A stretch of 64,000 nt of DNA from Tetrahymena thermophila SB210 (Eukaryota > Ciliophora > Oligohymenophorea > Hymenostomatida > Tetrahymenidae). The notes beneath the pieces were generated by a model. That model was not told where the DNA came from. It ran no database searches and was given only the letters and a program-made list of their open reading frames with translations. A program made the translations under genes and the position numbers. This document shows positions 34,274-45,637 of this stretch, piece by piece; position 1 is the first letter of the stretch; each line of letters begins with the position of its first letter. The stretch covers positions 19,175 to 83,174 of the forward strand of contig NW_002476175.1 in NCBI RefSeq assembly GCF_000189635.1. The letters run 5' to 3'.

Positions 34274-37200
34274 ATGTATAATAATTAGATAAAGAAGTCT
34301 TCGTTAGACTTGAATAATGATAGCATTAGAGGAGGAGCAAATTATGGTTATACAGCTTCTAAAAACTAATAATAAATATAATAAAGATTAAAAAATATGA
34401 TCGATTAGCAATCAACTCTCAAAAGACATGGAAGTTATGATAACAGATAGTTCAGAAATACTTTTGATTTTGACAATTCGTATAGCAATAAAGCATCTAT
34501 GAACAAAGACACTAAAAATTATTTAAAAATTCAACCATTTCAAGTATCTTCTTAATAAACTTAAAATTTGGATTACACTGCAGGTTATCAATCATTATCG
34601 CCAATTAGTCGATAAATAATGAAGAAAAAAATGAACTAATCACTTTAATTGTAAAATGAGTCAATAAATAATACTCAAGAATATGATTTTCAAGCTGAGT
34701 CAGCAAATTAACAGCTTGGATATTTTTAAGTTCCTTTATAATCTCCACAAAATAACAATTTAAAGTCTTCATAAATCTAATAATAGGGACCTAACCATCA
34801 GTACATCAATCTTTCAAACTACTCTAATTAACAATAAAAAAATTAGGTGATTCAAAACAATTAAATACCTCAAATGAGCTAAATATAATAGCCTTAAATC
34901 ACCATGACTACATCAACTTTTGTACCTCCAAATCAATAAAATAATCTTTAAAAATACTATTTTTCTTCTCCTATGTAATAAAATTACATGGTAAGAAACA
35001 ATAAAATAAATCAAAGTGTTGATTTAAGTTAATCAGATAATATGCAGCTATAGATGGCAAAAAAGAATTTAAATTATAGTTTGATCTAACCTTAAAGCAC
35101 CATACTAAGTGGTAATAGTTTAAGCATGCAAAAAGTGAATACTCTTCCAACTGAGATGAGTGATATCTCATATGACAATAAATGCTTAAATAATAGAATA
35201 GATTATCTTTATTAAGAAAACTAGTAATTAACTAATGAACTTTAGGATACATTAAATTAATCAAAGTAATACCAATAGCAATACACAGACTAGCTTAATC
35301 AGCATAATTAGCTTCAGTAGATATACAATCCTAAAATGAATACTAATACGAATATCAACTCTTCCATGGAGAGCTTATCTAACCGTATGGTTTAGGAAAA
35401 TTTACAGAATTATTCCAAGTAATTTTACATTTTAATTTGCTCATTTATTAATTTACTTAAGTATTTTATTTATTTTGTAACACTTCAAACAGTAAAAGAG
35501 AATAAGGAGTATTTATGAATCAAGAATAAGTTGAAAATATATAAAATTAGCTTGATGAGATTAAGCAATATTTATAGAAGTAAAATACTCTTTAAAAAGG
35601 AGACTTTAGATAAAGCACGATTCAATCTGATTTATTGCTGAATAAAATCATGTCTTAAAAAAAAAATAATGAATCCCTTGATGAGTTTAAAGAGGCTTTG
35701 GCTAGTACAACTTCTGTTTAAAATTTATCTAAACGCTAATCTGCCTTACAACAAGCTTTATCGATTAATCTTAATTCAAGTAGATTAGGAAAGATGAACT
35801 TAAAACAGAGCTTAAATAATCAATTAGGTAATAAAGTTGTAATACAACACATTCAAACATAACTTTAGAATAAATCTTAATAAAGTATTGAAAGTAATCC
35901 AAATGCAAACAATAATTAAAGTATGAAAGATTTAAATAACGATCATACCAATGTTTAGATTAAAAACAATAATCATATCACTGCGAGTGGAGATAAAAAT
36001 GATGTAAATTTGCTAAGCATGAGTAATAGTATTAGAAGTAAAAATTAAAGTATTCAAAAATCAGACTAAATTCATTAAAATACCAAAAATACGAAAAGCA
36101 CTGACATGAATATATAAAAGGCTATCAAAAGTAACTTATCTATTGATAAGGAAGATATAAAAAAAAGATTAAATAGCGTATAAAACAACAGGACCTCACA
36201 ATCTTAAGATTATTACATTGAACCCTTGAGTAAGGAAACAATAGATAGTGCGTTAGATGTTGAAAATGAGTCAACAAAGACAAATAATAATCAAGAAAAT
36301 AAAATTCCAAGTTAGAATTTATCTGTGTGCTAATAAAATTTGACCCTTTAAGAGTAGTTGTAATAGAAGGAAGAATAAATTAAAAAGTTAGATTAGTAGA
36401 TACTTTAGCTTTAACAAGAGTAGGTTTAGATTAAAATAAATTACGAAACTGAAAAAAGTTAATTAAAAAATGAAAATATTTTACTTGAAGGAAGAATAAA
36501 GCAAAAAGAATAATTTGAGGAAGAGAGGATAAAACATGAAGAAATAATAAAAGAGCAGTAAATGATCATGAAACAAAACTAAGATTCTATAATATAAGAA
36601 TTGCAATCAAAAAATTAGAATTTAGTAAAAGAGCTATAGCAAGCTGAAAAAAATAATTAAGATTTATAGGCTTAACTATAAAACTACTAAAAATAATAAA
36701 AATTTTTGTCGAGTTCTGTTAAAGAAAAAGTAAAATTTAAATAAGTATAAAAATTGTATTTAAAGAGTGTTTTTTTTAATAAAAAGGATCAGTTAATTGA
36801 AAAAATCAAGAAAGATAATCAGAATTTGATAGGTAAATAAATAAATAAATAAAATAATTTATTTTTATCTAGTTTAAAAAAATTATTTACAAAAAATTTA
36901 AACTAGAATAAAAAAATATCATGGACTTTAATATGGGAGCTTCAGGTAACATGATGGGAAGCTATCAGCAATAAATCAATCTTGAGTAAATGCAAAAGTA
37001 GTTTGCCCACGTTTTAGAAATGAAAGATAGAGAAATTATGGAATTAAAAGGAATGTAGGAATAATTAACTTTAAAGATTAAGTCTTATGAAGAATAATTG
37101 AATTAAATTACAAATAGTGATCAATAAAGTATGATGAAGTAAATTTAAATTTCTAAAGGAACTATTGATTAGTTAAGTTAGTAAATTGAGAGATATAAAT

Positions 37201-40200
37201 AAGAATTACACACTGTTCAGCTATCTATACCTGTAAACCAAAGTTAGCAGAGATTTTCTAAGAATGGCTCCAAACAAGTAAAATTCTTCCATAAAATATT
37301 TGAAAATTTATTTACATTTGTAAATTAGACAAATGATTCTGAGCTCATAAAGTAATATCATGCTCTACAATACTAATGTGATGCTTTAAAAGCAAACAAT
37401 GATCAATTAAAAGCAAAAGAGGTACTTAATTATTAAAATTATAATAAATTTAACAAATATGTCATTTAAAAAAGATGGAATATGAGCAATCAATAAACAA
37501 ATTAAAAGCGGGATATTATGAAGAAAGTGAAGCTAGAAAAGAATTAGAAAACAAAATTAAGTTGATAAGTTAAAAAAGTAATGCATAGCAATAAAATACT
37601 ATTCAAGGTAATTAAATTGTCTTCTTCTTCATCTTTAAATTAAACATTTTTTCAAAAATAGAAAGCGCTGGCTATATTGTCAAGGAGCTAATTTAAAGAA
37701 AAAAGAACGAAAATAATCCAAGCAATCAACTCTAATTCAATTAGATTAGTGGTGAAGGTCTTAATGATAATTAACTGCTTAAAGAAATCATTAACGGCTT
37801 AACTATTTAGATGAATGAAAATGTAAATATAATTAAATATTAGAATTTTATGATATTCATAATTAAAATAGCAATAAAAGTATGACGATGAAAAAGAAAA
37901 GCTGTAGGCAGATATTAGGAAATTAAAAAATGAACTAGAATCTAAAAAGCAAGAGTGCTAGAAAAATGTTTTAGTAAGTTTTATATATTTGTTTGTGAAT
38001 ATGAGACTTATATATTTATGATTTTTGAAACTTAGGAAATAAATAGATTAAATAAAGAACTTGAATTTTCAGAGATAAAAGAAACATTAAATGATAGAGA
38101 AGAAGAAATGACCTAGCTAAAATAAAAGATTGAAGAGTTATAAAAATAAATTAGATCTTTGTAGGAGAAACATCTGAATGACAAAAACTAAATTATCAAG
38201 GAAAATGAAAATTATGTTGACAGACTTAAAAAAGAATATGAAGAAAGAATAAATTATTATAAATAGTCACAAAATGGTGGTCAGTTACCATCCAGCACTA
38301 GCGAAGTAAAATTATTTATTTCTTATTTATTTTTCCATCAACTCTCATAAATTTTAATAATAATTTTTTTTAGGATAATAAACTACAGTCTGAAGCTCAC
38401 ATAAATTGTTTAGAGCAAATAAATGCATTGTCAAAAGAATTGGCAACCTGCAAATAGCTTTATCAAAGAGCTTTAAATGATGAAATGGTTTAGACATAGC
38501 AATTAATTAACAGTTTAAATAACGCTATTTTAGAAAAAAGAGATAAAATTGATAAAATTGAAGAGCAAAAAGGAGAGATGTAAAGTTAAATTAGCAACTT
38601 TAACAGCTAATATAAATAGGTATGATTTTTGCAAAAATATTTTTTTCCTTATTGATTAAAAAAATTAAATTTAAGCTAAAAGAAAACTTACTTACAGCAA
38701 GCATGTCTGTGACATTAGAAAGCTCTCATGTTCTAAGAGATGGACAATGTGAAATTTTAAAGAACCTTATAGATAAGGTAAAAGATAAGAAACAAAAAGC
38801 ATAAGAAAAAGCTAAATAGCTTGAAAAAGAAAATAAAAGACTACTTGAAGAAAGCAAGAGGCTCTAACAAACCATAAAAGATGTCGAAATTAGAAATTCT
38901 GAAATAGAAAACTAAAACCATGTTTCACAATAGGAATTAGTCATTTTACAAGAAAGGATAAAAGATTATGTAGAAGAGGACAAAGTAAATATTAAATTAA
39001 AAAATTTATTAATTATATTAATTATTTCTATTTAATTTAATTAGAAAAAATCTTAGGAAATTGAGCTATTAAAAAGTCAGGTTTCATAAATAGGCAATAA
39101 ATCTAACAAACATGACCTAGAAAACACAATTGGATTGACCTAAAATGATAATTAGAATGATAACTTTTAGCTAATGGATATAAATTCATAGTCTTTAGTC
39201 GTGCATGATGAATCTGAAAGATAGACTTAATTGAAAATTTTAGATATTAATGATGAATTGGCTGTGTCTGAATAGCCAAAATTCTAAATTGAAGTATCTA
39301 AGTCTAGAGAGAGTTTAAATAGTATTTTATCAAGCAAGCATGGCGGTCCAATAGTAATTGATTAAGTATATAAATAAAATATAGCTAAAGAGTATGATAT
39401 ACTTTTAAATGACCATACATAACTTTAAAAGAAATATAAAGTTGCATATGCTTAGCTTTAAGAGAAACTTAAATCAGAAGCTGTTCTCCAAGGCATGATT
39501 AAAACTGAAAATGCTAAAAGAAAAACTCTTGAAAACAATTATAAAAAGCTACAAGAAGACTATGATAAACTAGAAAAAATTAAAAAAGCAAATTCTGAAA
39601 ACATTAAAAAATTGTAATAAAAAAATGTTCAGAATGAAAGCATTAAAGAATTCTTTGAGAATTAAATGAAAGAATATAAAGACGTTATTGAAAAATTACA
39701 GCATCAGAAAAAAGAGCTTGAAGATAAATTAAAAAGTAAACTATAGACATCAATGAGCAACGTTAAAGCTTCTTCAATGATAGAAGCTTCTTATTACAAT
39801 AGCACATCAGTAATATTAATAAAAAATAATTTATTTTTTTATTTTAATTATTTTAATTAGAATATTGGCGAGAGCAGTATTGTAGAACCAGAAAAGCTAT
39901 TGAACGATTTATAAGATAAGATAAATGAAAATTGCATGTTAAATATGAAAATAGATGAGCTAAATGAACAAATTAAAGTTCTTACATTACATACTTAGTA
40001 AGATGAAAGCAATCAAGACAAGTAGACAAGTATTTAAAATTTAATGATAGAAAATCAAGCTCTTAAACATAAAGTATAAATTCTAACAGAGGAAAACGAA
40101 TAGCTTAAAAATCAAGTTGATAACTACTAAATTGAAGCATAATTAGGAGGTTTAGAAACAAGTGACTTAAAAGTTTAATGTAATAATTTACAAGCAAAAA

Positions 40201-40676
40201 TATCTGAACAATAAGATATTATGATTTAAAATAATTTGCATATTGAGAGCTTACAATAGCAGATCAATCATTTAAAAGAGCTACTTATTAAAAATTAAAT
40301 AGATCAAGAAATTTAAATGTGTGATTAAATCATAAAATCCCCTTCAATTATTTAAGATAAATAAAATGAAAAAAGTGAAATCAAGCAAGATCTTAAAGAT
40401 GAAGAAGAAAAAGAAGAACATAAGTAGAAATAAATATAAATTCCAGAATAAAAGTTGTAAGTCTAGAACATCGAAGCTTCTTAACAACAAAATAACCCTG
40501 CCTAGCAAGAAATTAATCCTTAAAATATGATAGAAAAAATATAAATTTTCAATGAATACATGGTATAAGACGATTTCATGTGCTAATCTTCTGAATTTAA
40601 CCAATACAACTAAGAATAATGTTAAAAAGAAGCGAGCGTATTAAAAGACTTGACCGATTTGATAAAAAATATATGA
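34274..40676 (+). CDS. Large Gln/Asn-rich coiled-coil protein, 1933 aa
   Basis: Eleven exons: 34274-35418, 35493-36832, 36907-37421, 37475-37607, 37662-37822, 37872-37973, 38036-38305, 38374-38619, 38676-38984, 39045-39809 and 39861-40676. All intron phases close to 5802 nt and a TGA stop. The first about 700 residues are low-complexity, rich in Gln (mostly TAA/TAG), Asn and Ser. From about residue 700 to 1750 it is almost continuous coiled coil, e.g. REEEMTQLKQKIEELQKQIR and DYDKLEKIKKANSENIKKL. The C-terminus is acidic. There is no enzymatic domain. Such proteins in ciliates are often cytoskeletal or basal-body scaffolds, but that is inference. The ATG at 36920 inside exon 3 could alternatively start a shorter protein. 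Confidence 0.8.
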
Positions 40677-41499
40677 TAATAATTTATTGATATTTTTTTA
40701 ATAATTCCCATATATATTTTATATTAATTTTTTGCATTTATTTAATTAGCCGCTTTTTAAAATTTAAAATCTAAATAAATTAAATATACTTAAATTAATT
40801 AATTTTTAGCTCTCTTCTCTGTAAATTTTTATTTATTTATTTCTTTTTCTTTTGTGTTTTTATAATTAATTAAATATTTCAAAAATTAAAAGAGGAAAGT
40901 AAATTTTTATAGAAAAATCATCTTTTATCCAACAAATGTTAAGGAGATTTTTAAAATGGCTAGCATTTGGCAACAATTAATTCTTTAAAAAATAGCATTC
41001 TTAGATCCATTCGTATGCTCTTTTATTAAATTTAGTGCCCCCATTCGAGCACTAAACAATTAATTGTTTGTCCCCTTCTAAAGTTTTTAACACAATACCC
41101 ATTAATAAAATAAATGCTAATCTTAAGAATCTTTAACATTGAAAAAAATAAATAATATTAAAGACATCGTCTACTTCAAAATACCTCACCAAACATTTTG
41201 AATATAGTTCTTGTATGTCAGTTTTTTCAAAAAAGCTTTCATTTTCTATAAAAATTTTACTGAAATAATTATACTAAATCCTCAATTATTTCTATTTAAC
41301 CAATATATAATTAGTATTTTTTAAGAAGCAAGCATGCAGAAGATAAAATAGATTCAAGCTATTATAGAGAGATTGAGAGCGTCAAGAAACAAAAAGAAGA
41401 TTTATTTTTTAAAATTTAAAAAGAAAAAACAAAAAATTTATAAAACAAATAGAAAATATAAACACAAATAAAAGAAAATAAAAATTAAAAATAAAAATA

Positions 41500-41531
<32 letters not shown>

Positions 41532-42118
41532 TAAAAATAATAAATAATAAATAAATAAGTGAAAAAAAATATGAACAAAAATTATATAAAATTAAATAAA
41601 TATTTTAATAAATAATAAATATAATCAAATTTTTTACTTGTTAACGCGCGCGAAATTTATTTAATTTTAATTGTAATAATTATTTGAAATTTTGAGTATA
41701 AATTTAATTTTAATTTTTGAAAAAATAAAATAATTTTTTGGAATAGGACTTAGAAATCTTTAGAATTATTTTAAATAAAATAGAAAATAAATTTGAGTGA
41801 AATTTTTGGTTTATATTTGATTTTGTGTATTAGTATGAAAGTTTAATTTGTAATTTTTTCACAAAAAGCAAAAAGAATATTTATAATTAATTAGAGTTTT
41901 TGGAAATATACATATATAGCTGGATCTAGTAATCAAAAGCAAGTTATAAATTAGTTAATCAGGAACAGAAAGATAAATTAATAAAAGGATCAAAAGTAGG
42001 AGAAATATTAAATCCATTCATAACAATAATTAATCAATCAATCTTTGATTAAAAAAATTAAAAATATTAAATTTACAATACCTCTATCTATCTACGTAAT
42101 AATCTACAAGTAACAAAA
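40677..42118. other. Intergenic with hairpin region and A-rich low complexity
   Basis: It contains a GC-richer hairpin region (40994-41069, separate entry). Around 41330-41640 an A-rich stretch has many AAATAAATAAAAAT-type units and ends in an odd CpG run ACGCGCGCGA at 41644-41653. The 5' flank of the Mrt4 gene occupies the right end. Confidence 0.5.
40994..41069. ncRNA. Candidate structured RNA (unproven)
   Basis: Three structures in 76 bp: a weak stem AGCAT/ATGCT (40994-41019); a perfect 8-bp stem TTTAGTGC/GCACTAAA (41031-41056) with loop CCCCATTCGA; and a 16-bp palindrome AAACAATTAATTGTTT (41054-41069). Both hairpin loops contain CCATTCG (41007-41013 and 41041-41047). The patch is GC-richer than its surroundings. 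No known RNA family was recognised, and the strand is unknown. Confidence 0.25.
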
Positions 42119-43148
42119 ATGCCTAAGTCCAAAAGATCTAAAGTTGTAGCATTAACTAAGGTTAAGAAAGATGCCACAGGACACAAGCAAAAAATTCAAA
42201 ATAAATTAAATGAATGTGTCCAAAAGTACGATAACATCTATGTTTTCTCTCATGAAAATATGACCACTATCCCATTCAGAGAGATTCAAGCTTAATGGAG
42301 TGATTCAAGGTAATAATTAACTTAAATATGTCAAACTTCATTAGGAGCTTATTTATATATATACAAAAATGAATATATAATCTAATTGTATTTTTTAATT
42401 ATTAAAGATTCTTCTTAGGTAAAAACAAAGTCATGCAAATCGTTTTAGGAAAGGACTCTGATTCAGAATAATTAGACAACTTACATTACTTGACTGAATA
42501 AATTAAGGGTGATTGTGGTTTGCTTTTCACTAACAAAACCTATGAAGAAGTCAAAAAGTAACTTACTTTTTTTATATATGAGCTTTCGAGGTATTAAATT
42601 TAAAATAACCTATTATAATAGTTTCTTTGATTCATATGGATGCGAAGAATTTGCCAAGGCCGGACATGTTGCCAACGAAACTATAATTCTTTAAAAGGAT
42701 AGTGATGTCTTCAATACATTTGCTCACACTATGGATGTTTACTTGAGAAAACTTGGTGTAGATGTTATCTTATAAAATGGTATTTTGAACTTACAATCTA
42801 ATTTTGTACTTTGCCAAGAAGGAAAACCCATAAACACTGAATAAGCTAAGCTTTTGGTATATATTTAATTTTAGTTGAATTAAAAATTTGCTTCAAAGGA
42901 TAATATTAGTTAGTATCAATCGCTTAATCCAAAATGAGCAATATTGCCAGGACAAGATTAATTTATTTTAACGTTTAAATAAATAAATAAATTGATTGAA
43001 TTTGAAGCAAATATTTTTAGAAGAATTTCATTAAACTTTTTTTATTTAAAATAAATAGAAATTGTTAGGATACAAGATAGCATAGTTTAAGATAGAATTA
43101 AAGTGCTGCTATCACAAGCCATCAACCACTTTCAAAAAGTTAAATTGA
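42119..43148 (+). CDS. MRT4: Ribosome assembly factor Mrt4 (P0-like)
   Basis: Exons 42119-42309, 42408-42557, 42622-42856 and 43059-43148; 666 nt, 221 residues, TGA stop. It begins MPKSKRSKVVALTKVKKDAT and continues with VFSHENMTTIPFREIQAQW, FFLGKNKVMQIVLGKD, GDCGLLFTNKTYEEV, and the L10/P0-type C-terminus EQAKLLKLLGYKIAQFKI, in the family order. Mrt4 occupies the P-stalk site on nucleolar pre-60S particles until P0 replaces it. It lacks the acidic stalk tail of P0, which separates it from P0 itself. Exon 4 was placed by frame closure and by the conserved KLLGYKIAQFKI. Confidence 0.93.
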
Positions 43149-44584
43149 GTTAAATAAAATAGTAAGCAAGATAAATACAAAATGAGAAAAATATAATTGA
43201 TGCTGCAAATATTAATTAGAAAACACTATTATTAATTTGTGAATACTAAATAAATCATTTAAAACAATAAAAATAAAATAATTATTAAAATTTTCACAAA
43301 AATAATTTAAAAAAGTTTAATGCTTTAAATAATAACTAACCTATCAATAATATAAATAAAATTTAAATAAATAATAATTCTAATTTTCATCTCTCATATA
43401 ATTAGTTTGTTTGTTTATCATTCATTATCTATGCATGTAGTATTCAATTATACTTTCTCCTTTTAATTTTCATAACTAAACGCTTTTAAGTATTATCTAA
43501 ATAAAGATTTATTAACAAATAGATAAATCAAATGATAATCTTACTACTATCATTTTTTTTACTATTTTATATATTAAATTTGAATCTTTTTAGCAAAATC
43601 TCTCACATGTTTCAAATTATTTGATAAGAACTTTAAAATTTACTAAAAAAGGGAAAAAAATTAATCTAACTTACTTTTTAGCTCTACCCAAAATAATTTT
43701 TATGTACTCAAGTAAAATATGAAAAGTAAATAATTATTAACTTATTTTGAAATACTATTTTAAAATATTGAACAATTAAAGTTAAATAATATGTTATTTT
43801 TTTTAATAAATCAACTTTTAAGAGTTTTTTTAATTGAATAAATTTTTTTGTTGTTTTATAAAAATTATATAAAATTATTATTTTTGTCTATAATAAAAAA
43901 TTACATATTATTTGTTTTCTTTGTTTTAAATCTAACATTTTTATTAGCAAAGTTGGAGTTTAAATTTTTAATAAATCAACTTTTAAGTGATTTTTTAATT
44001 GAATAAATTTTTTTGTTGTTTGATAAAAATTATATAAAATTATTATTTTTGTCTATAATAAAAAATTACATATTATTTGTTTTCTTTGTTTTAAATATAA
44101 CATTTTTATTAATAAAGTTGGAGTTTAAATTTTAGATTGAATCTAACATTTTTATTAATTTAGTTGGACATTAAAAGTTTTGAAATATTTTAAAATTATT
44201 AATTAAATTCTTTTAATATTTAATAGTAATAATTAAGAAGTTAATGCAATTAAACATTCAACTAAAGCTTATGATTTATTATTTTTACAATATCTTATTA
44301 CTTAGTTTGATGTTAAAATTAACTTTAAAAAATGAAATAATCAAATATTTCAAAAAAAGCAAAGAACTTAAAGGAGTTATTTAAATTTTAACTATTAGAG
44401 GAAGAATGAATCTACAAAAAATAAGCATTTCCAAAAAGATCAACATTAAAAACATAGATTTGCTAAGACTACAAAAAAACATTTGTTTGCAAATAAAAAT
44501 AATTTCAAATTATAAAACCATTCATTTTAGATATCAAATATAAAAACCAGATAGTTATCTTATTAGTTATTAAATATATTTAAT
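43149..44584. other. Intergenic (convergent genes) with tandem duplication
   Basis: 3' flanks of Mrt4 and SmG, AT-rich. It contains a 165-bp tandem duplication (separate entry); nothing else seen. Confidence 0.5.
43801..44130. repeat. 165-bp tandem duplication
   Basis: Two near-identical adjacent copies, about 43801-43965 and 43966-44130, both starting TTTTAATAAATCAACTTTTAAG and ending around AAGTTGGAGTTTAAAT, with few differences. A degraded fragment of a third copy (TCTAACATTTTTATTAATTTAGTTGGA) follows at about 44140. Confidence 0.85.
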
Positions 44585-44845
44585 TCAAATAAGTTCTAAA
44601 CAATCCCAACGAATAATAGAATTTCCTCTAATAACAGCTTTTCCTATATTGACAAATTTATCCTTTCCAATAATCTCTTGAGCATTATCAAGGACTATGT
44701 TCATGTAATTATCGTGACCCTTAACAGTTCCTTATACTCTTCTTCTTGCGTTTAAATATACAAGCAATCTTTTTCCGTTATATTTTTGTAAATCAGGACC
44801 ATATCCTTGCTTGTGTAAAGTTGTTTGTTATTATTAACCACCCAT
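44585..44845 (-). CDS. SNRPG: Small nuclear ribonucleoprotein SmG
   Basis: A single exon of 261 nt, 86 residues, TGA stop. MGGQQQQTTLHKQGYGPDLQ precedes the Sm1 motif (KRLLVYLNARRRVQGTVKGH, DNYMNIVLD) and the Sm2 motif IGKAVIRGNSIIRWDCLE. The VIRGNS core of Sm2 and the overall size mark SmG rather than Lsm7, though I could not run a tree. SmG is one of seven proteins in the ring on U1, U2, U4 and U5 snRNAs. A short Gln run near the start (three TAA codons) is unusual. It is divergent from the coiled-coil gene at 45638 and convergent with Mrt4. Confidence 0.92.
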
Positions 44846-45637
44846 TTATATTTTAAACTTTATTTTTATAATATACTTAAGTCTGCTTTTTTCTTGAAAT
44901 TTTTTCTTCAAAAAAGATATATTTGTTAATTAATTATGCTGCAAGTTTTCAAAGAATATTTATTTATTGATTTATTTATTTAATAGTAATGCCTTATTAA
45001 AACTTCATTTAAATAATATATATAATAAATCATTGTGTCTAACACTTAGCTTGCTTGCATTTTTATATATCTTTTTTACATTTATTTATATTTAATTATT
45101 CTACTTTAAACTGAAATCATGAAGACAATTTGAAAATATTCTTTTCTCAAACAGCTAAAATATTTATTATATTTCAAAATATACCAAAAAATGAAATAAA
45201 TAAATAAATATTTTATTTTACAAAATTTTTATTAAAAATAGCAGGAAATTAATAAATAATTAAAAATTTTCATTCCTATTTGGGCAGAAAAAATATTTTT
45301 ATTTTATTCAGTATTTAAAACTTTTTAGAAATTACAAATAAAGAATTTTGTACTTTTACAAAATTGTGAGTAATATATTAATGATTGATTGATTATTGAT
45401 TGTGGTAATAAAGAATTTATAGTATTCGTTAATTTTAGTATTATTATTAAAAAAGTAAGTGAAATCGTACTATAATTTTCATACTATTGTTACTGATAAT
45501 TACATTTTGAATTTAGATATAATTTACTTTTGTTTACAGACAAAGAAACAAATAAACAACTCTACAAACAAATAAACAAAACAGCTATCACTTTTCATTC
45601 ATATATTGTCTGTCATAGGTAGTAACTATTTTGAAGA
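44846..45637. other. Divergent intergenic region
   Basis: AT-rich shared 5' flank of SmG (minus) and the coiled-coil gene (plus); no recognisable element. Confidence 0.5.

Noticed and set aside
34971-35171. Minus-strand frame of 66 codons
   Set aside because: Antisense to exon 1 of the coiled-coil gene, with no features.
40344-40604. Minus-strand frame of 86 codons
   Set aside because: Antisense shadow of the last exon of the coiled-coil gene; its Phe/Leu runs simply mirror Lys/Glu codons.
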